A program made the position numbers and the translations under genes. A stretch of DNA of 64,000 nt, taken from contig CM066322.1 in the NCBI GenBank assembly GCA_033807775.1, positions 15,551,001 through 15,615,000 on the forward strand. Direction: 5' to 3'. Under the pieces are notes generated by a model. That model was not told the origin of the DNA and did not search any database. It was given only the letters and a program-made list of their open reading frames with translations. Positions 47,470 to 60,170 of the stretch are shown in pieces (within the stretch, counting starts at the first letter, position 1; the number at the start of each line of letters is the position of its first letter). The DNA comes from Saussurea involucrata. Lineage: Eukaryota > Streptophyta > Magnoliopsida > Asterales > Asteraceae.

Positions 47470-48080
47470 AGTAGTCCCCTCACATCTTGCTAGGGGCGTT
47501 ACCCCTAAGATATATGTGGATTTCGGATGATAGGGGCAACATTTGTGAGTGCACATTCCACACTTCTACTTCATGACGCAGTGGGAGTTGCGTGGAACGG
47601 ATCGACAATCGTCAAATCCAAATAATGAATGAATCTACAAGCGTAGAACTCAGAAACAATGAGAGAACTCTCAAACTAGAGATAAAACTCTAAAAGATTG
47701 ATTAATCAATAATAATTCAGATTCTGAAAAACAATGAAACCTAATAGTCCTATTTATACTAAACTAATTAAGATAACTATGGAAACCAAATTCAAACTAA
47801 TCCTAACTCTAAACCAACTAGGAAAGTAATTAAATAATTAATAAAAAGAAAACTAAATAATAATCCTAATATAATTATAAAGATAATAACTAAAACTTAA
47901 GTAATTATCCTAAGGAAAGATAACAGGGGGTTGCGCGGCTTGGGCCGCGGCTTTAAGTCGCGCGCCAAGTCGCGTAAGCTTCTGTTTGATCTTTCTTCGA
48001 TGCCAAACTCCGATCCTTTTTCTTGTTTTCCCAAGATAGAAGAAACACGTTAATAACCCGTGAATTCTCCCTGTATCACT
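47470..48080 (-). other. Possible LTR-like remnant
   Basis: The composition (adenine-rich, with a cctatttatac start-site-like segment near 47750 and a final gaattctccctgtatcac) resembles the LTRs of small Copia elements read on the minus strand. No paired copy, primer site or target duplication was found. It lies between the tandem repeat and the 3' end of the DAR2-type gene. Confidence 0.25.
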
Positions 48081-48480
48081 TCATGTTATGAATACATTTT
48101 CACCTAATCGATTGGTAAATCACAATTAACCCGAAATGTTTGATTACACCGAAATGGTAAACATTTTTTTTAACAAATCAATCTTGATGCTACACTATAA
48201 TTTCATATAGTCCATTTTGTGTGTGTGTGTTTGTGTGTGTTGATTTCCGAATACAATACCCCAATACCAATTATAAAAAGGACAGTTTTTGTAAGTTTAT
48301 TGAAAGATAAAAGACTTGTTTATCAAGAACCCGTCTGTGATTTCTCCTCTCCCGCGTGTATTCCCCAAAATGACCCCCACAAAAACTTGGGTTCCTTTAT
48401 GAAGCCTCCATGATGAACTCAGTCCTCCAAGGACTATATATAGTAAACCTCCAAATACTCGAGTAAAGCAGAGGAATGAA

Positions 48481-51400
48481 TCACAGGGGAAAGCTTCCGG
48501 TTAGGCGAATGTGATCAAGCGTACGACGCAGACCATACGTATTCACAGCTGCATTAGCAGCTCTGAATCCTCCTCCATATGCCGGTGATGCATCGTGTGC
48601 GATTTGATGCATGAAAAACTCCCCCAGTTTATTCTCCACCCTCGACTTTCCACCTTTCTTTGAAACCGACGAAGAAGACGGACCTGTCGAGGTTGATCCC
48701 GGCATGATCTCCGATTCAAGCCACATATACGAAAGCACCTGACAAATACCTTCTTCTACCTCGGGATTAAGGTTCCGATACCCTGCCCATTTCAACAAAC
48801 CTTAATCAACGTATCCATAAAAGATGTTATTTTTCGGTTTTTAATAAAAACAACAACGTTCTCTAGTTACCTTTAAGTCGTAACCAGCCATGCATCAACT
48901 CATGAGCAAGAATAGCACCGGTTAATAATCTGCAAAACATTTTTTTCAGAGACTAGTCTCCAAGGTTGGCAAGAAAGAAGAGATCATCAAGTTTTTTTTT
49001 TTTTTATACCTCGGGAGGCCGTAAAGAACAAGAATGGCTGTAACTTCACATCTTCGAGTCAATTTTTGCGGTTGGGTTCTCATTCCTATCAACGCATGAC
49101 CCCCGAATTTTGGCCTTTTCAGTATCTGAAATAAAACTCGTATGATAAGAAACAACATGAAGATGGTTAGATGGCAGAGATTATTCGAATCAAATACACA
49201 TCAATTTTACAAACTTACACTTGCAACAGTCTGCTCCTCGGAGAGACAAAGACCCCTTGTCTCCGGCATATGATGGAAGCCCTAAAAAATAAGACATTTC
49301 TCGACTCATTTCGTGGGAAGGAAAAAGAAAAGTAATAAGTAGAAAAAGAAAAAGAAAAAGAAACGATTCTTTACATGTTTCTCGCCAACAATAGCTTCGT
49401 TAAGGGCTTGTCTTTCGACAAGCAACATGGGAATTTGTTGATCAAGTCTCATGTTCATTCCTTCATAGTAGTCCCTAATAGTGTGGTAAAGTGGTTGGCA
49501 GTCACCAGTATCCATTATCGCAGATTCCATACATTCTAAACATAAACTCCGGCCATCTCCCAATGATATATATCTTGCATTCACAGACTTTAAGGAACAG
49601 AAATATATAAACATCAATTATGATTTGATACATAATAATCAGATTGAAAGAGTGTAGAAATTAACCGTACCTCCAATCGTTCACAGCTACAGCATCGTGC
49701 TGTGTTATCATGCTCGTGTGCAGGACAGTATTTCTGGGACCAGAAGGGATGGCATCGATACTCAATCAACCCAGCTCCATTTGTAGGAATCTTTGAAAAA
49801 AGTTGGATTCACATTTTAGTATTCTTAGAACCGAAAATTAGTTAGATGCACAAAAGGGTTTTATGATGATTCATTACAAATTGAAAGCAGACTTCACACT
49901 TAGGATGTGTTAACTCTTTGAAACAGGACTTATGGTATGCATCCTTCCCTGATAAAGAGAACTTGAATCAACAAGAAAAAAAAACTAATAAGAAAACATT
50001 CAACACCATACAAAAACCAAATCACAGAGCAAATGGGAAATGGCCGCACAAAAGTTAACAAATTACCTCGTGTTCTGTGATCGGGTAACGACACGCACGA
50101 CAACAAAAGCATTCGGGATGAAAAAAGGTACCCATGCATCCCAAATAATTTCCATAACCAATGTCGCGATTGCAGCCACCACATAGTCTGCAAGTTTTAT
50201 TGAGAGGTGGATCATGACATTCTAAAAGGGAATTAATCCCTTAAAACTCATACTCATTTTGGCATTTTGGGTTGAAAAAATCCATATGCTTTAATGAACA
50301 AGGGCATAAAAGAAACAAAATCGTAAGTACCTATATCCCACTGGAGGATATTCTCTAGGAGCATATGGAGGATATGACGAATGATGGTCATCTTGAACTG
50401 TTTTTGCAGGATCATCTTCATTGTTTGGTCTCCATCCATATCCTGAACAATTGCAAACACAAGAATGTTTATCTACGAGGGTGGGTGACAAGATAAAGAT
50501 TGAAAATAGATCAAAAGAAATCTTTTAGCTAATAATAATAACTTACCATTTGGTTTCTTCAAACCTTCGGCCAGAGAAAGTGCAATTGCTCGATCTAACT
50601 CTTCCTTCTCTTTATCAGTTCTTGCGCGATTGTCCTAATGAAGTTTTAGAGCTTTTTATATAAGATTTCTTGTTCATTAGTAGTTTTGAATACTAATCAA
50701 GAAGGAAATCTGGGTAATATTAAGGTAGCAGGTGGGACTTCTAGATCAAGATCAACATCAAAGGTAAAGTAGTTTCCAAGGTTATATGAAGTTATTAGAA
50801 ACCAAAGATGCTTTAGGAAACAAGAAAAGTGCATGCTTTTTAGCACTATGATACAAAGACAAACTTTTCTACTTTTTGTTACCAATAAACATTAGAGGTC
50901 AAGCAAAGTTTATTTTTAATGTTTTCTCTATCAATCTAATAGAAACCCTCAATGAACAAAGGGAAGATAGTATTTACCAAGGATCTAACAGGAGCACGCA
51001 AAACCATGCTTTCGTCTCCGATAAACTGTGGAGGCCGATGTGTGCTTCCAACCTGCCCACGACTAGAACCACCTTTGAAAAGCTTACTCAGCCATCTCAT
51101 AAACCAGGACTTCCTCTCTGCGTGTGAAGTAACAAAATGCCCTGCGTTAAACCCCCCAAGTCGACAATTAAATGTGTTAACTTTACACTACACATGTGAA
51201 AAATGGGAACTACACCATGATGGAAATACCTATCTGATTCAAAGACAAACTTCTCATAGAAGCACTTTTTTAGCAATACTATGGTATTAACAAAACCCAG
51301 AAACTACTCAAAAACAAACTGGAGAGAGATGTTCCTTTTTATGGATATTTTTAAAGTTAAGATTCATACAGGCATATCATCGAACAGTTTCCAGATGTTA

Positions 51401-51518
51401 TGCATTAAACCCAAAAACCAAGTAATCCCATGATCGGAAAAGGAAGGTAATGTTTTTGTAGCTTCATACCATAAATACACGGCTGAGAGAGGTGGTTGAC
51501 GTTCCCTGAGGAGGACAT
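48481..51518 (-). CDS. DAR2: DA1-RELATED 2-type LIM peptidase (488 aa)
   Basis: Twelve exons on the minus strand: 51518-51470, 51117-50978, 50634-50547, 50442-50331, 50187-50067, 49961-49878, 49790-49671, 49587-49375, 49281-49219, 49125-49010, 48929-48871 and 48782-48481. They total 1467 bases and join in frame. Order of parts: a short N-terminus; a basic MRWLSKLFKGG segment; one ubiquitin-interacting motif (EELDRAIALSLAEG); a LIM zinc-binding domain (LCGGC through HPECFCC and CRAC); a second cysteine/histidine-rich LIM-like part; and the DA1 peptidase domain with the zinc motif HELMH. The C-terminus is RRTLDHIRLTGSFPL. DA1-family proteins are ubiquitin-activated peptidases that limit cell proliferation and organ growth. 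The GMRTQPQ and HELMHGW segments favour DAR2 over DA1/DAR1. All catalytic residues are present, so it is probably functional. Confidence 0.94.
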
Positions 51519-52060
51519 AATTGGTGGGGTTTGGGTTTGGGAACGTATGTATAGATTTGGCACCGGCGTTTGAACAAGGCAAAAAAGCAAAGGCGTGAAT
51601 GAAAAGGACTAAGAGAGAGATAGAGAGAGAAAGTGGCCTCTGGGAAAGAAAAAAGAAGGGTAGCAGAAAGATAGATAGGCGGAGGAACAATGGCATCATT
51701 CATTGCTGATAAAGCCTGTGTTTTTGAGAAAGTAAAGAAATTGGGAATCTCTGATGGGGAAAGGAAAGCGATAGTTTTTTGATAGAGGGAGAAATAGAGA
51801 GAGATTCTTGGCTTGGGAAAGCAAACAAGGAAAGTGGGAGAGATCGGGCGAGCAAGAAAGATAACTCGAGAATCTTGATGGGAAGAAAGTTAACGGTTAT
51901 TGGCCACCATTCCATAAAAGAATCCACCAATTCAAACCTCTCTCTCTCTCTCTCTCTCTGTATGTGTTCTCAGAGAGAGTGAGGTTGAAGCTTAATTGGC
52001 ATCTTCAAGAAGATGTTTGCTGTGTTTTCTGTGTATTAAACTAATGTTTGAAAGACAATT
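51519..52060 (-). promoter_or_regulatory. Likely 5' leader/promoter of DAR2-type gene
   Basis: The sequence upstream of the start codon is rich in CT/GA tracts, including (CT)n at 51937-51959 and many agagag words between 51610 and 51800. Such tracts are common in plant 5' leaders. Open frames across it come from this composition. No TATA box was assigned. Confidence 0.4.
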
Positions 52061-53911
52061 TTGCCGGTAAAAAGAAACCACTAGAATCATAAAGGTCCTT
52101 GATCTTTTAGTAATATACATATTTTACCCCTATTTTTACTTTTTCTTACTTTTCATGTCAACGGCTCATCAAGTCTCTCATGCTACATATGACGAATCTT
52201 TCCCTTTTGAAATGTAAGAATATGGTTTTTGAGCGTTTTAAAAAAAATACTATGATGTTTGAGGTCATAAATTCGGGTTCTGATACCACGAGCATTATAC
52301 CAAAAGGAGTCATTTCTATTACAATAATGAATAATGCAATAACTTTGTCCTTGCATGATAAATATAACAATTTATATTTTGGTTTGTTTACAAAAACATA
52401 ACACTTTTACTAGAATTTTCAATTTAGATTTTGGGGTCGTTTATCAAACTCTTACTACGTAAGCACTTACCCGATGTCTCTTATTTTGCTGGATGAGCAT
52501 GACAAAAACCGACCCAATAAAAGGCATAACAATAACCGAGAATATTACATTGTAAGTGAGGGGAAGACTCTACCCGGTAAAAAATGTTTATTGATAGTCC
52601 ATGTTAATGGCCAAGAATATTACCCAATAAGGTCAGGGAAGATGGTGACTCTTGCCGGTAAATACTTACTCATTAAGTATTTGGTAAACGGCCCGTTATT
52701 TATCAATTAGTAATTATTACAATATATCATAGAGATTATTAGTAGATATTTTAAGTATCGACTATAAATTAGTTTTATTAAATTATGTGTCAAGGTTAAC
52801 AATTAGTGTATTTTATTAAATATCAAACTTAAATCCATGAAACAAATTTTTTAACCCGGCCGGGATCTTAAAAGTGGGAAGATGAGGCATCCATGATATA
52901 TGTGTGAGTAAGAATCAACTAATAAACCAATGCAGAACCACTAAGTACTAGAAGTAGGGGTGTCAATTCTGTATCAAGATAAACCAACCAATTTCCATAC
53001 CAATCGTACCAATTTAATTGGTACCAGCTTAGTTGGTACCAACCTAATTGGTTGGTATACCGTACCAACTATTTAAACTTGGTTGGTGGGTGGTATTAGA
53101 AATCGTGTACCACGGTAATACCGTACAAATTTATATGACGTTTCATAAACAAAATACGTTTTTAATCCCTTATTAACTGTGATTATAAATTTATATGACT
53201 AAAAGATTAAGTAAAAAATAAACAAGACATACTTTTGATCAAACACCCCCTCTCTTATGTTTGTGGTTCACTTTTTGGTTTGAAGGATATTGAGGGATTT
53301 TATGCTCATAAAAAGCTATGAAGAATCTATCTACTTGTTGGGTTTTATGGGAATTCATTCCAATAAAAGTCTACTCTTCTTTTTGGCTGTCATTTCCTAT
53401 ATTTTATGTATCCATCTTTGCTTGATCCCAGGCACATCCACATTTAATTCTTTTAATTTAATACACTTTTGTTACATTTCAAAAAGATTTAACAACACAG
53501 TATATCATAAAAATCATATTAAAATCATTTTTCTTATTTATAGGAAGTTAATTTCTAAACCAATTTATTACTACGCGAATGACTTCTAGATCAACTTAAA
53601 ATCATAATAAAAGTTGATAGACTAGTCTATTACTTAAGGTTTTGAGAAGTTGCTACTTTCAAGTTCAAAAAGATCTTGTATATCATAAGATTTTATCCAA
53701 TCATGTTAAGGTAACATATGACATATCAAACAAAACATGAGTTGAAAACATAAGGTCCAAAATCATGAAGAAAATACCAATAAATCTATTTCAAGATTCG
53801 GATAGATTGCGTAAGGCCCTTTAGTGAAATCTAGTGACCGAACGTAATAAAACAACTTAGAGAATGTAACGACCCAGACCTTTTTCGAAGTGTTTTGTGG
53901 TTAGTGTGGAG
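52061..53911. other. Intergenic, no gene seen
   Basis: AT-rich. At about 52955-53120 there is a cluster of ggtacc/attggt words starting taggggtgtcaatt, probably the remains of a hAT-type MITE, but only one end is visible. Near 53868 tgtaacgacccagacc looks like the beginning of another LTR, cut after about 40 bases by the SIRE element. Confidence 0.4.
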
Positions 53912-54573
53912 TGTCAGGATCGAATCTTAACAAGACAATAAACACTTAGAATTCAGAATTAAAGAATCTGCGGAATAGAACTTTAATTCTCACAATCAAG
54001 AACAATGTAACAGAAAATTCACCACTTTGTGTATTCACTAAATCGACTCACAAGATTACAACCAAACCTCAATCTTGTTGAACAGGCTCAACAAGACGAC
54101 TTCTACTTCTCTAGAAATAGGGTTCTTAAACCTTGAGGTTAATTCTCTCTGAAAACGATATCGAATTCTTTTTCACACGTATATCATCTGTATCTTCTAA
54201 TAGCTATCTATCAATACTATTTATACAAGAATAATTACAAGATAACTATCAAAAAGTAACTTGATCTTCTAAATCTTCGTTAAACATATCTTGATCAATT
54301 CCTTCTTTGTCTCCAAAAGTATCGCATACCAATCTTAACAAACTCAGCAGTATTAACCTTCATTCTTCATGAGCAGTACTAACAATCTCCAGCAGTATTA
54401 AGTCACGAGCAGTACTAACAGATATTCGATACCAGCAGTACTAACCTTGACTTGCAGTAGTAACTTTGTTCTGGCAGCACTAACATTGAACTAGCAGTAC
54501 TAACCTTGAACTGGCAGTAGTAATGTTGTTCTGGCAGTACTAACCATACTTAGCATATCTTCAGTTCCCAACA
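53912..54573 (-). repeat. SIRE 3' LTR (about 662 bp)
   Basis: On the minus strand it begins TGTTGGGAACTG right after the polypurine tract and ends CCTGACA. The half next to the tract contains about ten GCAGTANTAAC-type repeats. The other copy's LTR remnant (11808-12022) matches its outer 118 bases. The left boundary was chosen on TG...CA grounds, because no second LTR is in view. Confidence 0.78.
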
Positions 54574-54586
54574 ATCTCCCCCTAAC
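54574..54586 (-). promoter_or_regulatory. SIRE polypurine tract
   Basis: On the minus strand it reads AGGGGGAGAT immediately before the LTR start. This primes plus-strand DNA synthesis in LTR elements and confirms orientation. Confidence 0.85.
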
Positions 54587-54636
54587 TTGACTTTTCAGGA
54601 TGAGAAGTTAAGTTCTTCAGATGATGCTTCCAAAAC

Positions 54637-57267
54637 CTAGTCATCAACGCATAAATTTGGATCCAATCCCAGACTTTGATTGAGAATCCTTTTTACAAGG
54701 TATCTTGCCATTTTAGAGTCTTTGTCACTTACCAACTTAGCATGCAGCATTCCTTTCAACTTTTTCATGCTGTGCTTGTATACAACATCCACCAAATAAT
54801 ATTCATGAAATGTATTGTCAAGAGAGATGACATACACTCCACAATTCTCAATGAGCATCCAGTTGGTAATGACTTGAAAATTCCTTGCCATCAAATGCTG
54901 AACTGCTTCTGGTTTGAACATTAAGCACAAGTATTCAAGAACCATCTTTGTGATAGACATACCTTGCTCTGTCAGCATGTTTCCATATAGCCTCATTCCC
55001 ACCTTGAACATCTCTTCCAGGTCAGATCTAGAGCATGTTCTGATAAGTTTTCCCCAAGTAGGACAAACTTCAAACTTTCCATCTGCCCTTTTGATTCTGA
55101 TGAACTCCTTTCTTCCATCTTTCAATGTGTCCCAGAAGATGATCTCAGGAGGCATGGAAGACAATGGTGTAGTCTTGATTGGATTAGTATCAACCACAGT
55201 AATATACAAATCACATTGAGCATTTGATTGTGATTGTATTGCTTGGTTGACCTGATGAAGTTGCCACTTCTTCTTCAGCAACTTTTGGATTAGATTTCTC
55301 TTTAACTGCTTCCTCCTGTGCTTCTTCTACAGTTGGATCCACCCTTGGCTTCTTTATATCTTTCTTCTTTGAGGCTATTGACTTTGTTCTTGGCCTCTTT
55401 GTTCTTTTGAAAGATTTAACAGCTTCAGGAGTGGTTTCAGCTGTTTCTTCTTTGTGGCTCTTAGCAGCACTAACAGTTTCTGCTGCCTTTTGTTTTTCAG
55501 CAGCATTATCTGTTTCTACTTCTTTTGCAACCTCAGCAGCAGTAACCGTTTCTGCTGCTGGTTCTGTTTCTGCTTCCTTTGTAAGATCAGCAGCAGTAAC
55601 GGTTTCTGCTGCTGTTTCTGTTTCTGCTTCCTTTGTAAGATCAGCAGCAGTAACGGTTTCTGCTGCTGTTTCTGTTTCTGCTTCCTTTGTACTATCTGCA
55701 GCCTCCTCAGTCTCCCCCTCAACCTTATACTCATACTCCCCCTCAATGTTTGCATCCTCCATGTTTAGATCTGAGTCTGACTCCCCCTTTTTGGAAGCAT
55801 CATTGGTAGGGTTTCTTCTCCTAAGGACAAACTGAGCTTTCTTCTTTCTGTGCATCAACTTAGTGATCATCTTCCTTTGCTTCTCAAGCTGTGAGTTTTG
55901 AAAGAGGACCACTTTCTTGAGTTCATCAATTTCCTTTTTCTGATCCATGACCTCAATGTTGATATTTGCAATAGTTTCCATCAATTCCTCGTACGTATAT
56001 CTATCCTCACCCTGTTTAGGAGTTTTTACCTCCCTTAAAGGATCATTGGAAGTTTTAGCAGGTGTCTCTTGCCTAGCAAAAGCACTACCTACCCCCTTGG
56101 TTTCTTGGCACCTGGGACCTCTGGATGATTTCTCACCCTGAGTTGCCGTGAGGAAGGGCTTAGTTATTTTACCACTGGCCTTCTCTTTGCTAGCAGAAGT
56201 AGTGGCAGCCTTGCGACTCACATGCTCAACCTTCTCCTTAGTGAGCACCTTCTTGGGGTTGGGAGACACCCCTGTGGTTTCCCTTTCGATATTCTCCATT
56301 GGAGAATGCTCCAACAGAGGGCTTAAAGGCTTCGGGCTCTTAGGAGATACATCAAGGGAAGGAACCTTGTGTACCTTTCTTCTTTCAAACTTTTGGTTAT
56401 TGTGGGAGTGGGTCGTTCAAGAATGGACTGAGGGATGTCTTTTGTGATGGAAGGTTGGGATTGGTCATCAGCGGGTGTGTCTAATGAGGGCCTTGACCCT
56501 GATGCCATACCTTCAAATGTGTGGGACACAACCATCATTGTAGAGAACAATGGTGTGTCAACTCCTTCCGAATCCCTAGGAAGTCTTTTCATATTTGAAA
56601 AAACCTTCCCTTTAGGGGATTTTGGCACATATACCTCATCAAATTGAGGCATATCCGTCAATTCCTTGGTAATTACTTCCTGAACAAACCTTGGATACAT
56701 ATAGAAACGCTTTTTGGATTCCAGGTTTGCTACAAGATCATTGAAAATCATTTGAGAAAAATTAAACTTCCTGTTAGTGGCTAAGCAGACTAGAGCATAA
56801 GCAATAGTACTGCTGAACTCACTCCATCCAGTAGTTTTCTTTGAAATACAATGCATTAGGGTATGAACAAAGAATCTCCATTGAGTAAAAAACTTTGACT
56901 TGTAGAATTTAAAAACTCCAATGGGACCTTCATACCCCATTCTTTGTAAAGTTGAGAAGAGTTCTTCATTGGGAATAGAAGATATACCTGAGGCATCATC
57001 TAGTCGAAGAGTGATGCGAAGAAGTTCTTCTGAAACTTTCAAGGGTTTGTCACATACCCTTGTTTGGATGACTTTCTGCCCATCTTCGGATTCTACGGTG
57101 GCATTGGCCCAGAATTGCGTCTGATGCTCGATGTAGATAGTCGGATTCACCGTTAGGGCATAAGAAATATGAGTGGATTTGAGAAAATCCACAATTTCAT
57201 GAAATCCTTCGGCCTGCTTCGGCTTCTGAAGCATTGCAATCTCATTATGCTCGTCGACAAACTCCAT
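54637..57267 (-). pseudogene. SIRE extra ORF (third ORF), frameshifted
   Basis: Three frames follow each other: 57267-56323 (314 codons), 56314-55211 (367) and 55281-54637 (214). They were probably one ORF of about 870 residues. The first part (MEFVDEHNEIAML...) is globular with conserved-looking tryptophans. The middle has a coiled-coil-like segment (EVMDQKKEIDELKKVV) and a tandem TKEAETETAAETVTAAD repeat. The last part is globular again. Near 56390 the good coding sense moves to another frame, so a one-base shift is likely, and another occurs near 55250. No signal peptide or membrane segment is evident, so an envelope role is not supported by sequence. Similar ORFs in Asteraceae are, from recollection, auto-annotated as longin-like proteins. 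The function is unknown. Confidence 0.75.
55540..55690 (-). repeat. 51-bp in-frame repeat in SIRE extra ORF
   Basis: Three units of 51 bases (gcagcagtaac-ggtttctgctgctg words, about 55538, 55589 and 55640) encode the repeated TKEAETETAAETVTAAD. The repeat keeps frame because 51 is a multiple of three. Confidence 0.85.
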
Positions 57268-57419
57268 AATCGTTGTGCTTCCTGAGGATTTGTAAAGAAA
57301 ACACAGAGATTCTAGGGAGAAGGGGTTAGAACGAGAGAGAAGAAGTTAATGCGAAGAGTCGTTATGAACTTTGGCGGGCAAACAGGGGTATTTATAGCAG
57401 TATTTGCCCTAGATTTTCA

Positions 57420-57840
57420 AAAGCAGTATTAACGACATACGCAGTATTAACCACGAAGCAGTATTAACTATATACGCAGTATTAACTATATACGCAGTAT
57501 TAACTGTGCACTAGCAGTATTAACTACTGAGCAGTATTAACTGCAAAGCAGTATTAACTGTGCACTAGCAGTATTAACTACTGAGCAGTATTAACTGCCA
57601 AGCAGTAATAACTACTGAGCAGTATTAACTACTGAGCAGTATTAACTACTCATTGGCAGTATTAACTGTGCACTAGCAGTAGAAACTCTGCACTGGCAGT
57701 AGTAACTCTGCACTAGCAGTAGTAACTCTGCACTGGCAGTAGTAACTCTGCACTGGCAGTAGTAACTCTGCACTGGCAGTAGTAACTCTGCACTGGCAGT
57801 AGTAACTACACTTACACTTTTCTGCACTTGGTAATCTGAG
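57420..57840 (-). repeat. GCAGTANTAAC repeat tract in SIRE spacer
   Basis: About 22 copies of gcagtattaact or gcagtagtaact, the right part in a 20-bp unit (actctgcactggcagtagta). It lies between the pol stop (57924) and the start of the extra ORF (57267), so it is noncoding. The same word is found in the LTR and, in frame, in gag. Confidence 0.9.
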
Positions 57841-57923
57841 GGAAAACAGAGGATCCTGAGAAAGAGAGTTAGTAGCACCAAATATATGAAGAAATACAGG
57901 TATAAAAACAGAAAGTCGTGAAT

Positions 57924-60170
57924 TTATTCTAGGTTGATCATGCCCACACTTGTTACCAAAAAGGTGAATCTACCCACATCAAAAGCTTTTGTGAATAGAT
58001 CAGCAAACTGGTCATTTGTATGAACTTTAGCAACCTGAATTAATTTCTTTTCATTGCAATCTCTTATAAAGTGATACCTTATCTCTATATGCTTTGTTTT
58101 TGAGTGTTTGACTGGATTATTAACAATGCTAATAGCACTGTTGTTATCAATGAAGATTGGAGTGTGAAGAAATGTTACCCCATAGTCCAACATCTGATTC
58201 TGAATCCATAGAACCTGAGAGCAGCAGCTTGCAGCAGCTATGTACTCAGCCTCTGTGGTAGATAAGGACACTGTGGTTTGTTTCTTACACTGCCAAGATA
58301 CTAGTCTTGTACCCAAAAACTGAAATCCACCTGAAGTAGACTTCCTATCCATGTTAGCTCCACCCAAGTCACTATCTGAGTATGCAAGCAAGTCAAAAGA
58401 TGATTCATAAGGATACCAGAGACCTAGTCTAGGTTGCCCTCTTAGGTATCTGAAAATTCTCTTGACTGCATGAAGATGAGATTGCTTTGGTGTAACTTGA
58501 AATCTGGCACAAACACAAACTGAAAACATAATATCTGGTCTAGAGGCTGTGAGATACATGAGAGATCCAATCATTGATCTGTAATGATGGACATCCATAT
58601 CCTCCCCCTCAAGATCAGCAGTGAGCTGTTTGTGTGTCTCCATAGGTGTGCTTGCTGGCTTTGAGTCTGATAAACCAAACTTGTCCAGGATGTCTTTCAC
58701 ATACTTGGATTGGCTAATAAAAATCCCATCTTTCCTTTGTTTTACCTGAAGCCCAAGAAAGAAAGTAAGTTCTCCCATGGAACTCATCTTGAAGCTTTTG
58801 TGCATTAACTCCTCAAACTCTTTACACATTTGATCATTGGTGGATCCAAAGATGATGTCATCCACATAGATCTGAACAAGTAATGTGTCTTTCTTTCTCC
58901 TCTTGATAAACAGGGTTTTGTCAATTACTCCTCTTTCAAAGTCATTTTTCAAGAGATAGGTAGACAGGGTGTCATACCATGCTCTTGGGGCTTGATGCAA
59001 ACCATAAAGAGCCTTCTTCAACTTGTATACTCTGTCAGGGTGCAATGGATTCTCAAATCCAGGGGGTTGACAGACATATACTTCTTCCTCAATACTTCCA
59101 TACAGAAATGCACTTTTGACATCCATTTGGTACACTTTGAACTTCATGTATGAGGCATAGGCTAGAAATAACCTGATTGCTTCAATCCTTGCCACAGGAG
59201 CAAAGACTTCCTCATAATCTATTCCTTCTTCCTGAGTGTACCCTTGTGCAACCAGTCTAGCTTTGTTTCTGATCACAATCCCTCTGTCATCCTTCTTGTT
59301 CCTGAAAATCCACTTGAGGCCAATTGCTCTATGACCTTTTGGAAGGTCTACCAAGTCCCAAACATCCTGTAATTTGAACTGTAGCAGCTCCTCTTGCATT
59401 GCCTCTATCCAGCTTGGGTCTTTCATAGCATCATAAGCCTTTTTGGGCTCAATCTGGGATAGAAAGCAAGTAAGAACAGTATTAACTGTATTTTGCTGCT
59501 CTTGCAACTCTTGGAGTCTGCTTTGCTTTCTAGTCATCATGGGAGATGCAATATCTCCAATCACCAACTCAGGAGGATGATTTTTCTGAGTTCTTGTTGG
59601 ATGACCAGCTTCCTCTTGTATGTTCTCATCCAGATTTGACTCATTTAATTCTGGATTTGTTTCTGCTTCTTCAGTCACCTCAGTTTCTCTGGAATTTGGA
59701 CCTGAAGACTGATTTTCCTCTGCTCTCCTCTCTTCTTCATTCTGAATAGGTTCAGCCTCCTCTTGTTGTTCACAGAATTCAACAGGATCAATGGAAGGGA
59801 GTGGAAATATCACAGATTGAATTCTGTGTTCTGATGTTGGTGTATCCCTTTGTCCTGCATATACATCACTACTGAAACCCAAAGAATTAGTGAGTGAATC
59901 AATGTCAAATAGCCAATTAGGACCTGAACCAATAGGATTTGGTGTGTTCTCATTGCATTTGACATTGTCACTTTCTTCAATTATTCTAGAAGAGGTATTG
60001 AAAACTCTGTAGGCCTTACTCTGAGATGAATACCCAACAAGGAAACCATCATCTGCTTTGCTATCAAACTTACCTAAGTGAGATTTGGTATTGAGAATAG
60101 TACAAGGACATCCAAATGGTTTGAAAAATCCAATATATGGTTTCTTTTTATGGAAAAGCTCATAGGTGTC
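57924..60170 (-). pseudogene. SIRE pol: reverse transcriptase and RNase H
   Basis: A continuous frame from about 60170 to the stop at 57924 (652 codons from its first methionine at 59882, which is not a true start). It contains the Copia RT core (KWIFRNK, KARLVAQGY, FAPVARIEAIR, YQMDVKSAFL, QPPGF, YGLHQAPRAWY) and the catalytic YVDDIIFGS. RNase H follows with the aspartate in YSDSDLGG, STTEAEYIAA and FIDNNSAI, ending HIEIRYHFIRD. YVDDIIFG is typical of the SIRE/Maximus group. The RT and RNase H catalytic residues look intact. The upstream link to integrase is broken by a shift near 60170. Confidence 0.9.

Noticed and set aside
55407..55835. Plus-strand frames rich in SVSASF or FCFCFL words
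   Set aside because: Complement of the alanine/threonine/glutamate repeat in the SIRE extra ORF.
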